Position numbers and translations under genes: made by a program. 64,000 nucleotides of DNA from JACJWR01 sp963842975 (GTDB taxonomy: Bacteria; Actinomycetota; Actinomycetes; S36-B12; UBA10799): contig CAWJIH010000004.1 of NCBI GenBank assembly GCA_963842975.1, positions 124,001-188,000 of the forward strand, given 5' to 3'. Under the pieces are notes generated by a model, which had not been told where the DNA came from, did not search any database, and saw only the letters and a list, made by a program, of their open reading frames with translations. Shown here piece after piece: positions 42,719 to 51,231 of the stretch (positions are counted from its first letter, which is position 1; each line of letters starts with the position of its first letter).

Positions 42719-43210
42719 ATGGAGCGAACACGCGTAGTGGTGCTGCCCACCCTTCCGGTTGCTGCGGGTGGGGCGGTGGCGGCGGAGTTGGTGGCTGCCG
42801 GGATCGACTGCTACTTGCCGGAAATCGAACCCATTGCAGCGGACCTGCCGGTGCAGCTGGCCGATGCACGCAGGGTGGCCTACGTCGCGAAGTGGCTCGC
42901 TGCCGCCGAAGTTGCCCCACCGTTGCTGGTGGTCGCACTCGGCGACACGGCCAGGTTGCTGCCGGCGCTGTCGCTGTCGCAACGCAGCGCAGCCCGGCTG
43001 GTCGTCGGGTACGTCGTCATCGATGCTGCGTCCCCGGCACCGTCGTACGAATGGCCAGATGCGCCGGTGTGGTGGGTTGCCACACCGGAGGCTGGGGAAG
43101 AAATCGTCTCGGGCGCCCTCAGCGCGGATCTGCGGGGGTTTGAAGTGCTCTCCGGGGTTGCGGCTGTGCCTGCCGTCAGCCGGGTCCTCGCGGCGCTCGG
43201 GCGGGGGTAG
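42719..43210 (+). CDS. Small alpha/beta-hydrolase-like protein
   Basis: A 163-residue cytoplasmic protein. The pattern of a strand, then LLVVALGDTARLLPALSLSQRSAARLVVGYVVIDA, then WPDAPVWWVATPE resembles the short alpha/beta-hydrolase-like proteins common in actinobacteria, but the usual nucleophile Ser is not evident (GDT stands at the elbow), so it may be non-catalytic. The start has the same CAGGCTGACGCC-ATGG context as jetA. ATG 42701 is an alternative. Function unknown. Confidence 0.6.
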   Translation: MERTRVVVLPTLPVAAGGAVAAELVAAGIDCYLPEIEPIAADLPVQLADARRVAYVAKWLAAAEVAPPLLVVALGDTARLLPALSLSQRSAARLVVGYVVIDAASPAPSYEWPDAPVWWVATPEAGEEIVSGALSADLRGFEVLSGVAAVPAVSRVLAALGRG

Positions 43211-43219
43211 CTGGACAGT

Positions 43220-44419
43220 TCAGCTGGGCGATTGGGCGGCCAGCGAATCAATGGCGCCGAGCCGGCGCAGCGCCTCGCTGAGCACTTCGGGGCGTTTGGA
43301 GAAGGTCCATCGGACGTAGTTGTTGCCCGTTTCTCCGCTGCTCAGCCGCTGCACCGGGATCGCCACAACCTTGGCGGTTTCCATCATGTGGGCAACGAAA
43401 GTCTCGCCATCTGGCCAGCCCAGCGGGGTGACGTCGGTGACGAGGAAGTAGCCGCCGGAGGACGGGACCACCTCCAGCCCGAACCCTGAGAGGCCGTCGC
43501 GGAGCAACCGGTGGGCGACGCCGAATTTCGCGGCCAACCCGGCAAAGTACGACTCGGGCAGGCGAAGCCCCGCTGCGATCGCCGGCTGGAACGGACCGGC
43601 GGAGACATAGGACAGGTGTTGGCGGACGACCCGGACCGCGGCGATGAGATCGGCCGGGCCGGTGGCCCACCCCACTTTCCATCCGGTGAAGGAGAAGGTC
43701 TTCCCGCCGCTGCCGAGGGTGACGGTGCGTTCTCGCATCCCGGGCACGGTGGCGATCGGCACGTGGCGGGCGTCGGCGCCGAAGACGAGATGTTCGTACA
43801 CCTCGTCGCTGAGCACAATGAGGTCGTGACGAATGGCGACCTCGGCTAGCGCGGTGAGCTGTTCGACAGTGAACACGGCTCCGGTCGGATTGTGCGGGGT
43901 GTTGAGCAGGATCGCTTTGGTCCGGTCGGTGACTGCGGCCTCGATCGCTGGCACATCAAGGGTGAACGCCCCGCCGGGAGCGCGTGCCAGAGGCACTCCC
44001 ACCTGCACCGCGCCGGCCAGCGAGATGCCGGCGCCGTAGACGTCGAACCAAGGCTCCGGGACGATTACCTCGTCGCCGAAATCGACGAGCGCCAGGATGG
44101 CTGCAGTGATGAGTTCGCTAGCGCCGGTGCCGATGACGGCTTCGGTGGCGGGGTCATAACTCAGGCCGTAGAAGCGCCGCTGATGCTCGCAGACCGCCTC
44201 GAGCAGGTCCGGTAGGCCGTGTCGAGGCGGGTACTGGTTGCCCGAGCCGCCTGCGATCGCGGCGATCGCGATTTCTTTGAGTTGCTCCGGCCCGTCGGTG
44301 TCGGGGAAGCCCTGCCCGAGGTTGACCGCGCCGATTTGGGCGGCCCGGGCGGAGTATTCGCCGAAGACGGAATCCGAATGCGGGCGCATCCTGGGGATGA
44401 GCCGGGAATAGTCGTTCAC
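43220..44419 (-). CDS. PLP-dependent aminotransferase, DapC-like (class I/II)
   Basis: A 399-residue fold-type I aminotransferase. It closely follows the pattern of mycobacterial N-succinyldiaminopimelate aminotransferase DapC (Rv0858c): IGAVNLGQGFPDTDGPEQL, LNTPHNPTGAVFT (PLP Asn), VLSDEVYEHLVFG (PLP Asp/Tyr), SGGKTFSFTGWKVGWATGP (Schiff-base Lys), and VRWTFSKRPE (substrate Arg). Lysine/peptidoglycan synthesis is therefore likely, though methionine or kynurenine aminotransferases share these motifs. Starts at GTG 44417-44419, 7 nt after TAGCCT. Confidence 0.88.
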   Translation of the reverse strand: MNDYSRLIPRMRPHSDSVFGEYSARAAQIGAVNLGQGFPDTDGPEQLKEIAIAAIAGGSGNQYPPRHGLPDLLEAVCEHQRRFYGLSYDPATEAVIGTGASELITAAILALVDFGDEVIVPEPWFDVYGAGISLAGAVQVGVPLARAPGGAFTLDVPAIEAAVTDRTKAILLNTPHNPTGAVFTVEQLTALAEVAIRHDLIVLSDEVYEHLVFGADARHVPIATVPGMRERTVTLGSGGKTFSFTGWKVGWATGPADLIAAVRVVRQHLSYVSAGPFQPAIAAGLRLPESYFAGLAAKFGVAHRLLRDGLSGFGLEVVPSSGGYFLVTDVTPLGWPDGETFVAHMMETAKVVAIPVQRLSSGETGNNYVRWTFSKRPEVLSEALRRLGAIDSLAAQSPS

Positions 44420-44424
44420 CCGCA

Positions 44425-44438
44425 GCAGGCTAGCCTGC
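44425..44438 (-). promoter_or_regulatory. Leaderless -10 within a 14-bp perfect palindrome before the DapC-like gene
   Basis: GCAGGCTAGCCTGC is a perfect palindrome containing the minus-strand -10 TAGCCT (44427-44432), 7 nt before the GTG start. A regulator bound here would block the promoter; whether one exists is unknown. Confidence 0.45.
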
Positions 44439-44443
44439 GACTT

Positions 44444-45199
44444 TCAGGCGCGGCCAGCGATCCGCCGCACTACTGGTCGCGGCAGCACCGACGCCACACC
44501 GTGGAGGCCCTTGTAGACGGCCCCGGGCACCACCACCGACCGTCCCTCGGCGCAACCAAGCAGACCTGCCGCTGCGACTGCGTCGGAATCGAGCCACAGC
44601 CACGCTGGGACGGACTCGACATCCATCCCAGCGCGCTCGTGGAATTCGGTCCGAGTGAAACCGGGACACAAAGCGGTCACGTGCACGCCTCGACTGCGAT
44701 ATTTGGCCGCCAGGCTTTCCGCGAACACGGTGGCCCAAGCCTTCGCTGCCGAATACGAACCGCTGGGCAGGAAGCCAACCACGCTGGAAACGATGAGCAC
44801 GCGTCCGCGACCACGATCCAACATGCCCGGCAGCGCCGCATGGGTCAGCCGCATCGGCGCAGTCACGAGCACATCGAGCATCGCCTGCTCGGCGTCGATG
44901 TCGCTGCCTGCGAACGGTTCCCGGACACCGAATCCGGCGTTGTTCACCAACCACTCGATCGGAGCGACGTCGGGATCCGCAAGGCGAGCTTCCACCCGGC
45001 GACACTGGTCGAGATCGCTCAGGTCGGCCGGGAGCGTCTCCACGGCCACCCCGAATTGGCGCCGCAGTTCAGCGCCAACTTCCTCCAGTCGTGGAGCATT
45101 GCGTGCGACTAGGACCAGGTCGTGACCATGACCAGCGAGCTGTCGGGCGACGCTGAGACCGATCCCCGCCGTCGCTCCGGTGATGAGCGCGGCGGCCAC
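44444..45199 (-). CDS. Short-chain dehydrogenase/reductase
   Basis: A 251-residue classical SDR: cofactor motif LITGATAGIG at residues 5-14, NNAG at 86-89, catalytic Ser at 138-139 and YSAAK with Tyr149/Lys153. Arg33 after the second strand suggests NADP(H). No substrate can be assigned. GTG start just after the gpmA stop. Confidence 0.9.
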   Translation of the reverse strand: MAAALITGATAGIGLSVARQLAGHGHDLVLVARNAPRLEEVGAELRRQFGVAVETLPADLSDLDQCRRVEARLADPDVAPIEWLVNNAGFGVREPFAGSDIDAEQAMLDVLVTAPMRLTHAALPGMLDRGRGRVLIVSSVVGFLPSGSYSAAKAWATVFAESLAAKYRSRGVHVTALCPGFTRTEFHERAGMDVESVPAWLWLDSDAVAAAGLLGCAEGRSVVVPGAVYKGLHGVASVLPRPVVRRIAGRA

Positions 45200-45202
45200 G
45201 GA

Positions 45203-45955
45203 TCAGCGTCCCTGGTTGGCCACGGCCGCGGCTGCGGCGGCAGCGGCATCGGGGTCGAGGTACTCCCCACCGGGCACAATTGGCTTCAACTCGGCATCCA
45301 ACCGGTAGACCAGCGGAATCCCGGTCGGGATGTTGAGTCCGGCGATGTCGGCATCGGAGATGCCGTCCAGGTGCTTCACCAGGGCCCGCAGTGAGTTGCC
45401 GTGGGCACCCACCAGCACCACCTTGCCGTCCCGCAGGTCGGGCACGATTGCGTCGTACCAGTACGGCAGCATCCGCTCCACCACGTCTGCCAGACACTCG
45501 GTGGTGGGCAGTTCTTCAGGTGCCAGCCGTGCGTACTTCGGGTCGTCGGTCTGGGCGTATTCGTCGCTGGGGTCGATCGGCGGGGGTGGGGTGTCGTAGG
45601 AGCGGCGCCACAGCATGAACTGCTCCTCGCCGTACGTCTCCAGGGTCTGCTTCTTGTCCTTGCCCTGGAGCGCGCCGTAGTGGCGTTCGTTGAGGCGCCA
45701 GGATCGCCTCACTGGCAGCCACAGCCGATCAGCTGCATCGAGCGCGAGGTTGGTGGTCCGAATCGCGCGCCGGAGCAAGGAGGTGTGCACGACGTCGGGC
45801 AAGATGCCGGATTCGGCGAGCATCTCGCCGCCCCGGGTGGCTTCCGCCTCGCCCTTTTCGGTGAGGTCGACGTCCACCCACCCGGTAAACAGGTTGAGGG
45901 AGTTCCACTCGCTTTGGCCGTGACGCAGCAGGATCAAGGTGTATTCAGCACTCAT
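45203..45955 (-). CDS. gpmA: 2,3-bisphosphoglycerate-dependent phosphoglycerate mutase
   Basis: Glycolytic mutase interconverting 3- and 2-phosphoglycerate; 250 residues. Histidine-phosphatase signature LLRHGQSEWNSLNLFTGWVDVDLTEKG near the N-terminus (phospho-His), then RRSWRLNERHYGALQGKDK and VGAHGNSLRALVKHLDG with the second His. In mycobacteria gpm1 also lies between mshA and senX3-regX3; here the same group is rearranged. Confidence 0.96.
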   Translation of the reverse strand: MSAEYTLILLRHGQSEWNSLNLFTGWVDVDLTEKGEAEATRGGEMLAESGILPDVVHTSLLRRAIRTTNLALDAADRLWLPVRRSWRLNERHYGALQGKDKKQTLETYGEEQFMLWRRSYDTPPPPIDPSDEYAQTDDPKYARLAPEELPTTECLADVVERMLPYWYDAIVPDLRDGKVVLVGAHGNSLRALVKHLDGISDADIAGLNIPTGIPLVYRLDAELKPIVPGGEYLDPDAAAAAAAAVANQGR

Positions 45956-46000
45956 GGCTGTAAGTGTGCCGTGCCGGAGGCCGTGTTGCCTGTGGGCTGA

Positions 46001-46495
46001 TCAGTCCTTCGGCGCGAGATTCGGAAACGCCGCCAAATTGGCGGTGCTCTCGCCGGCTTTGAGCCGCCACTGCCACTCCGCCCGGATCGCGCTGGCGAAG
46101 CCCATCTCCAGCAAGTGGTTGAACACCCCGTCGGCGTGCATGAGCACCGCGCCCATCAGCCGGTCGAGGTTCTCCGCATCCACGCCAGCCAGGGGGAGGC
46201 TACCCACGAGGAACACATCGCCGTGTTGATCGAGGGCGTAGGCCAGGCCGAAGATACGCCGGTTGCGTTCCAGCAGCCACCGGTGCACCTCGGCTTCGTT
46301 CTCGTCCGGATGCCGGACCACGAAGGCGTTCACCGTGAGGGATTCGGTTGAGCAGTCCAGCGACACGGTGGTGCGCAGCTTCTGTTCCCCGGGCAGCACC
46401 ACCACAAACCCGTGCTCACCGGTGACCTCAAACTCCACTCCGGCGTCCACACACCAGTCTCGGATTGCAGCAGCAGCTGCCGCCTGCGCACTCAT
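46001..46495 (-). CDS. YbjN domain-containing protein
   Basis: A 164-residue cytoplasmic protein of the YbjN/type III secretion chaperone-like fold: HGFVVVLPGEQKLRTTVSLDCSTESLTVNAFVVRHPDENEAEVHRWLLERNRR and DVFLVGSLPLAGV. It is the counterpart of Rv0487, which also follows mshA in M. tuberculosis. ATG 46493-46495 overlaps the mshA stop by 4 nt; the longer start at 46585 would run through mshA. Function unknown. Confidence 0.85.
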   Translation of the reverse strand: MSAQAAAAAAIRDWCVDAGVEFEVTGEHGFVVVLPGEQKLRTTVSLDCSTESLTVNAFVVRHPDENEAEVHRWLLERNRRIFGLAYALDQHGDVFLVGSLPLAGVDAENLDRLMGAVLMHADGVFNHLLEMGFASAIRAEWQWRLKAGESTANLAAFPNLAPKD

Positions 46496-47799
46496 GCCCA
46501 CCTCCGGGTAGCGGCCAAGTGGCCCGTGTGGGCCTGCTGTGCTCGTCGATAGACATCGATGAGGCGCGCGGTGGTTGCCTCCCAACCGAACCTCAGCGCC
46601 TGCTCTCGGGCACCCGCGGCGAGCACCTGCTGGCGCCGCGGATGATCCAAAATTGACTCCAGTACGCGTGCCCAGGCGCTGGGGTCCCGGCTTTGCACGA
46701 GCACACCTGACACCCCGTCGTCGACGGCCGTACGCAATCCGCCAACATCGCTGGCCACCACCGGTGTCCCGCAGGCCTGCGCCTCCACCGCCACCAAACC
46801 GAACGACTCCGAGTGGCTTGGCACCACCACGACGTCGGCTGCCCGAAAGAGATCGACCAGCGCAGGCTTTGGCAGGGGTGGCCAGAACAGGGTGCGATCC
46901 GCGAGGCCGGCCTGGGCTGCCTGTGCTCGCAATTGGGCAGGTGTGGCGCTGCCGTTGCCGGAGGGGCCGCCGCAGACGATCAGCAGCGGGTCTGAGCTGC
47001 GGCCGTCGGACTGCATCCGTTCGGCAGCAGCGAGCACCAGTTCGGGAGCCTTCAAGGGCTGCAGCCTGCCCACGAAGACGACGATTCGACGGTCGGTCGG
47101 CAACCCCAGCCGTCGCCGAGCCGCCGCAGAGTCGCCTGGGCTGAACGCCTCCAGGTCCACCCCTGGATGCACCACAGCCAGGCGATCTGGATTGGCGTCG
47201 TAGAGCTCGACGAGGTCGTCGGCTTCGGCCTCGGTGTTGGCGATCAAGGCATCGGAAACGTCGACCACCTGCTGTTCACCGATCACCCGTGATTCGGGTT
47301 CCGGCGAATCGTCGGCACCTAGGTCCCGATTTTTCACCTTCGCCATCGTGTGCATGGAGTGCACCAGGGGTACCTGCCAGCGTTCCTTGGCCACCCAACC
47401 GACGTGACCGGACAGCCAGTAGTGGCTGTGGATGACGTCAAACCACCCTTCTGGCCGGGCCGCCTCGGCCCGGAGCACCCCGGCGCTTAGGGCACACATC
47501 TGGCCGGGTAGGTCCTCCTTGCGCAGACCCTGGAAGGGCCCGGCAACGATGTGCCGAACTGTGAGCCGGTCGGCCACCTGCTCCAAGCTCGGTTGCCGGC
47601 TGTCGGTGGCGCGGGTGAATACCTCGACCCCGATGCCTGCGGCGGCCAGCCGACGCGAGACCTCCCACACGTAGACGTTCATGCCACCGGCATCGCCGGT
47701 TCCTGGCTGCGCCAGTGGGGAGGTGTGCAGCGACAGCATGGCGACCCGCTGCGGCTGGTGCAGGTTGCGATGTGGACCAGCCCGATTCGGCGCAGCCAT
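46492..47799 (-). CDS. mshA: D-inositol-3-phosphate glycosyltransferase MshA
   Basis: First enzyme of mycothiol synthesis, transferring GlcNAc from UDP-GlcNAc to 1-L-myo-inositol-1-phosphate. A 435-residue GT-B retaining glycosyltransferase (GT4): LSLHTSPLAQPGTGDAGGMNVYVWEVSRRLA at the N-terminus, HSHYWLSGHVG, VVHPGVDLEAFSPGD, VFVGRLQPLKAPELVLAA, and PSHSESFGLVAVEAQACGTPVVASDVGGL with the donor-site Glu. Its ATG shares a base with the phoU stop (TGATG), so phoU and mshA are coupled. Diagnostic for Actinomycetota. Confidence 0.96.
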   Translation of the reverse strand: MAAPNRAGPHRNLHQPQRVAMLSLHTSPLAQPGTGDAGGMNVYVWEVSRRLAAAGIGVEVFTRATDSRQPSLEQVADRLTVRHIVAGPFQGLRKEDLPGQMCALSAGVLRAEAARPEGWFDVIHSHYWLSGHVGWVAKERWQVPLVHSMHTMAKVKNRDLGADDSPEPESRVIGEQQVVDVSDALIANTEAEADDLVELYDANPDRLAVVHPGVDLEAFSPGDSAAARRRLGLPTDRRIVVFVGRLQPLKAPELVLAAAERMQSDGRSSDPLLIVCGGPSGNGSATPAQLRAQAAQAGLADRTLFWPPLPKPALVDLFRAADVVVVPSHSESFGLVAVEAQACGTPVVASDVGGLRTAVDDGVSGVLVQSRDPSAWARVLESILDHPRRQQVLAAGAREQALRFGWEATTARLIDVYRRAQQAHTGHLAATRRWA

Positions 47800-48455
47800 C
47801 AGGTGGAGCTCCGCGAGTAGGGCTCGCCGGTGACGATGTGCATGATTCGCTTGTTGATAGTGACGGCGTGATCGGCGAATCTTTCGTAGAACCTCGAGAC
47901 CAAGGTGAGGTCGACGGCTGCCTCCACACCATGAGTCCAGGCTGGCGACAGCATGATGTTGAACATCTCCCGATGCAGCCGGTCCATCTCCTCGTCCGTC
48001 ACCACCGCCCGTTGGGCCAGTTCAATGCTGTGGGATGCCATGGCCGCCCCGGTTTGGTGCACGATGCGTTGGGCGACCGCCCCCATGTCCGAGATCACTC
48101 CGCGCAATTCCACCGGCACGACACTGTCCGGGTAGCGCAGGCGGGTGGTCTTCGCCAGATGGGTGGCGAGGTCGCCCATCCGCTCGAGGGATGATGCGAT
48201 CCGCAGCGCCGAGAGCAGCCTGCGCAGTTCACCCGCCACCGGTTGCTGCAGCGCGACCAGTTGGGTGGCACGATCGTCGATTTCGTCGTTGATCGCATCG
48301 AGCCGGGCATCCTCGGAAATCACCTGTTCGGCGGAAGAGAGATCGCCGTCGAGCAGCGCTCTGGTGGCAAGACTCATCGCCCGGCCCACCAGCCGAGTCA
48401 TCTCAATCAGCAGGGTGTCGATTTCCTGCAGCGACTCCCGATACGCATCCCGCAC
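47799..48455 (-). CDS. phoU: Phosphate signalling protein PhoU
   Basis: A 218-residue PhoU from GTG 48453-48455 (VRDAYRESLQEIDTLLIEMTRLV). Two similar three-helix bundles show the metal-binding acidic patterns DARLDAINDEIDDRA and RFYERFADHAVTINKRI. PhoU links the Pst phosphate transporter to a sensor kinase, here plausibly SenX3, encoded divergently 178 bp away. Longer starts up to 48551 would pass upstream of the -10, so the GTG is preferred. Confidence 0.92.
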   Translation of the reverse strand: MRDAYRESLQEIDTLLIEMTRLVGRAMSLATRALLDGDLSSAEQVISEDARLDAINDEIDDRATQLVALQQPVAGELRRLLSALRIASSLERMGDLATHLAKTTRLRYPDSVVPVELRGVISDMGAVAQRIVHQTGAAMASHSIELAQRAVVTDEEMDRLHREMFNIMLSPAWTHGVEAAVDLTLVSRFYERFADHAVTINKRIMHIVTGEPYSRSST

Positions 48456-48461
48456 GCTCTG

Positions 48462-48467
48462 AGGATA
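48462..48467 (-). promoter_or_regulatory. Leaderless promoter of phoU-mshA
   Basis: TATCCT, then 6 nt, then the GTG start of phoU; TTGCCG lies 16 bp upstream of the -10 as a possible -35. Confidence 0.6.
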
Positions 48468-48596
48468 GTTGCCCTGCTCCTGCCGGCAACTGCCTATGCG
48501 TTGATCGCGGGTGAGGATCGACTGAACCGTCGGCCACGCGGACCTGACCATTCGGCGACTAAACGGTGAATCCTGGCCAACCTGGGGTCGACTTGG

Positions 48597-48625
48597 TTAA
48601 CGGATTTCGCGGGGGCACCTATCCT
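48597..48625 (+). promoter_or_regulatory. Promoter of senX3-regX3
   Basis: TTAACG (48597-48602), 17-bp spacer, TATCCT (48620-48625), then 8 nt to ATG. Overlapping it is an inverted repeat, GGTTAA (48595-48600) and TTAACC (48625-48630), a possible binding site, perhaps for autoregulation. Confidence 0.5.
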
Positions 48626-48633
48626 TAACCGAT

Positions 48634-49827
48634 ATGGACACTGCCGCGCTTGTGATCATCGCCGCACTTGGCGTGGTCATAGGTCTCGTAGGTGCCGCCG
48701 CCTGGTGGCAGACACGACAATTGGGGGATCTGCGTAGCGCCATCGACGCAGACCAGAGTGAGGACGCAGACCGGGTGCCGATCTCGGCGTTGCTGGGGGT
48801 CCTACCTGGGGCCTCGATTCTGGTGGACGGATCCAACGGGACGGTGGAGCGAGCCACGGCGAAAGCCTTCAGTCTGGGGTTAGTCGTCTCCAACCGTTTG
48901 GCCAGCGAAGAGATGAACGCGATGGTGGTCGAGGCCCATCGGGACGGGATCACTCGGGAGTACGACATCAACATCCGCCGCCCGGCGCTGGCGCCTGGGG
49001 AGTTGGAGTTGCGAGTGCGGGCCGCTTCGGTGGGTGATGGCACAGTGCTGCTGCTGGTGGATGACCTCTCCGGTGCGCGGCGGGTAGACACGGTCCGACG
49101 CGATTTTGTGGCGAACGTCAGCCACGAGCTCAAAACTCCGGTCGGGGCGCTGTCGCTGTTGGCCGAGGCGGTGTCGGTGGCGGCGGACGACCCGGACGAG
49201 GTGCGCCACTTCGCCGACCGCATGACCGCCGAATGCTCACGTCTGAGCCACCTGGTGGCCGACCTGATAGATCTCTCCCGGTTGCAAGGGGACCAGCCGC
49301 TGGATAGCGCGCAACCGGTCAGCGTCGACTTCATGGTGACCGAAGCCATCGACATGCTGAATACTGCTGCCACCAATGCTGAAATTGACATCGTCGTCGG
49401 CGGTGCCGGGGAGCTTCAGGTCTACGGGGTGGAGGACCAACTCATCACCGCTTTGCGCAACCTGCTGGCGAATGCGATTGCCTATTCACCTCCGCGCACG
49501 AAAGTCGCCATCGGAGTCGCTGAACGCGACGGAATCGTCAATATCTCGGTGACGGACCAAGGCATTGGCATCGATCCGGCCAACCTCGACCGCATCTTCG
49601 AACGCTTCTATCGGGTGGATCCGGCACGTTCCCGGATCACCGGCGGGACCGGACTCGGCCTCGCCATTGTCAAACATGTGTGCAACAACCACGGCGGTGA
49701 AGTGACGGTGTGGTCGGTCGAGGGGGAGGGCAGCACTTTCACACTCCGGTTGCCGGCCTACCGGGCCGGTTCCGACTCCACGAGTGAGAGCGCCCTGGAT
49801 CCAGAAGGAGTACGGGTATGGGAGTGA
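48634..49827 (+). CDS. senX3: Sensor histidine kinase SenX3
   Basis: Membrane histidine kinase for phosphate limitation, 397 residues. One N-terminal membrane segment (ALVIIAALGVVIGLVGAAAWW), a PAS-like domain (residues ~50-140), HisKA with phospho-acceptor His164 in FVANVSHELKTPVGAL, and HATPase motifs NLLANAIAYSPP, VTDQGIGID and GGTGLGLAIVKH. The neighbouring PhoU, MshA, Gpm and RegX3 make the SenX3 identity strong. Overlaps regX3 by 10 nt. Confidence 0.94.
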   Translation: MDTAALVIIAALGVVIGLVGAAAWWQTRQLGDLRSAIDADQSEDADRVPISALLGVLPGASILVDGSNGTVERATAKAFSLGLVVSNRLASEEMNAMVVEAHRDGITREYDINIRRPALAPGELELRVRAASVGDGTVLLLVDDLSGARRVDTVRRDFVANVSHELKTPVGALSLLAEAVSVAADDPDEVRHFADRMTAECSRLSHLVADLIDLSRLQGDQPLDSAQPVSVDFMVTEAIDMLNTAATNAEIDIVVGGAGELQVYGVEDQLITALRNLLANAIAYSPPRTKVAIGVAERDGIVNISVTDQGIGIDPANLDRIFERFYRVDPARSRITGGTGLGLAIVKHVCNNHGGEVTVWSVEGEGSTFTLRLPAYRAGSDSTSESALDPEGVRVWE

Positions 49828-50522
49828 TGAAAGAACCGATTCGGATCCTGGTAGTGGAGGATGAGGAATCCATCAGCGAGGCGCTCGCATACGTGCTCGG
49901 CAAAGAGGGTTTCGCCGTGCAAGTGGCGGATACCGGACCGGATGGGCTGGCCGAGTTCAAGCTGTGGTCACCGGACATGGTGCTACTCGACGTGATGCTG
50001 CCAGGCTTGCCCGGCACCGAGGTGTGCCGGGAGATCCGCACCACGTCGAGCGTGCCGATCATCATGCTCACGGCCAAAGACGCTGAGATCGACAAGGTCG
50101 TCGGGCTCGAACTGGGCGCGGACGACTATGTGACCAAACCCTTCTCGACCCGGGAGTTATTGGCCCGGATTCGTGCCGTGTTGCGGCGTCAGGGGGCGGT
50201 GGCCGAGGACGGCGCGGAGTCTGGCGTGGTCACCGCCGGTCCGGTCCGGCTCGATGCCGACCGTCACGTGGTGACGGTGCGTGGAGCCGAGGTGCGGTTT
50301 CCGCTGAAGGAGTTCGAGCTGCTGGAGTTACTCATGCGCAACGAGGGCCGGGTGCTCACTCGGGCCCAACTCATCGATCGCGTCTGGGGCAGCAACTACG
50401 TTGGCGACACCAAAACCCTTGACGTGCACATCAAGCGGCTACGAGGCAAGATCGAAACGGAGCCGGGCAAGCCCCAGCACGTGTTGACAGTGCGCGGGCT
50501 GGGCTACAAATTTCAGGACTGA
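49818..50522 (+). CDS. regX3: Response regulator RegX3
   Basis: OmpR/PhoB-type regulator, 234 residues. Receiver domain with acidic pocket VVEDEES, phosphorylated Asp58 (VLLDVMLPGLPGTEV), the conserved Thr (IIMLTAK) and Lys (DYVTKPF). C-terminal winged helix with FELLELLMRNEGRVLTRAQLIDRVWG and TLDVHIKRLRGKIE. ATG 49818 has AAGGAG 7 nt upstream inside the senX3 end; an ATG at 49827 is the alternative. Controls phosphate-starvation genes in mycobacteria. Confidence 0.95.
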   Translation: MGVMKEPIRILVVEDEESISEALAYVLGKEGFAVQVADTGPDGLAEFKLWSPDMVLLDVMLPGLPGTEVCREIRTTSSVPIIMLTAKDAEIDKVVGLELGADDYVTKPFSTRELLARIRAVLRRQGAVAEDGAESGVVTAGPVRLDADRHVVTVRGAEVRFPLKEFELLELLMRNEGRVLTRAQLIDRVWGSNYVGDTKTLDVHIKRLRGKIETEPGKPQHVLTVRGLGYKFQD

Positions 50523-50526
50523 ACCG

Positions 50527-51123
50527 CTACTGGGCTGGCTCGACGATCGGCTCCGGGACCGCTTCGGCGAGTGGTTCTTCGGGTTCGGCCGTTGGGGTTG
50601 CCGTAGCCGCTCGATCTTCGGCGGCGAGCCCACGCTTGGAGTCAGAAACCACCTGTGCGTAGGGGCCCGTACCGGGCACAACGAGTACCGAGGTCGTCAC
50701 CGAACCGGCATCGCGGAATTCCATCGTGGTGAGCAAGAAAGGCGACGGGGAATCCGGCACACCGTCGACCGACGCGAAGAACTCGCCATTGAATCCCAAC
50801 CGCACGGGGAGCCGCGGGACAACCTCGACCGGGGCGCTCGTCAGCCCGGCATCACCACCCGGCTCGGCGTTGATGCCAAGCAGCTCGTCAGGCTCGCTGC
50901 CGTCCGCGGCCAACACGGTGCCGCTGAAATAGGCGGTGTCGGGATCCTTGGGATCACGCACCCACACCATTCCCCGCACCGCAATGTTGTCGGCATCGGC
51001 GCTGGCAACCTCGCCACCCTGCTCTTGCGTGGTGGTCTGCGCCTGGACGCCGTTCCAGCAGCCCGTGAGGGTGCCCATGAGGACCAGGCCAGACAGGCCG
51101 GCGGCAAGTGCTCGTCGGTGCAC
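50527..51123 (-). CDS. Putative secreted lipoprotein
   Basis: A 198-residue protein with a signal peptide ending in the lipobox LTGC (Cys22 from the chosen start), a Gln/Glu/Thr linker, then a domain with VRGMVWVRDPKDPDTAYFSGTVLA and VPRLPVRLGF...FLLTTMEFRDAGSVTTSVLVV, reminiscent of small beta-sandwich lipoproteins such as copper-chaperone-like proteins but without their Met/His set. The Pro/Glu-rich C-terminus is unstructured. I chose GTG 51121-51123 because GGGAGG lies 6 nt upstream; ATG 51127-51129 abuts that site. It ends 4 bp past the regX3 stop, convergent. Function unknown. Confidence 0.75.
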   Translation of the reverse strand: MHRRALAAGLSGLVLMGTLTGCWNGVQAQTTTQEQGGEVASADADNIAVRGMVWVRDPKDPDTAYFSGTVLAADGSEPDELLGINAEPGGDAGLTSAPVEVVPRLPVRLGFNGEFFASVDGVPDSPSPFLLTTMEFRDAGSVTTSVLVVPGTGPYAQVVSDSKRGLAAEDRAATATPTAEPEEPLAEAVPEPIVEPAQ

Positions 51124-51231
51124 AGTCATCCTCCCGCTCGCGACGCCTCCGGGCGCCGAGTGGTTGTGATCGATGGTGGGCACAGACTAGCGGGTCCGAA
51201 GGCCGAAGTGCCTGGGAGTCCGTCGTAGTGC

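Noticed and set aside
48560..48600. PHO/RegX3 box in the phoU-senX3 intergenic region
   Set aside because: GGTGAA at about 48575 is a single weak half-site without the expected spaced second copy; not strong enough to annotate.
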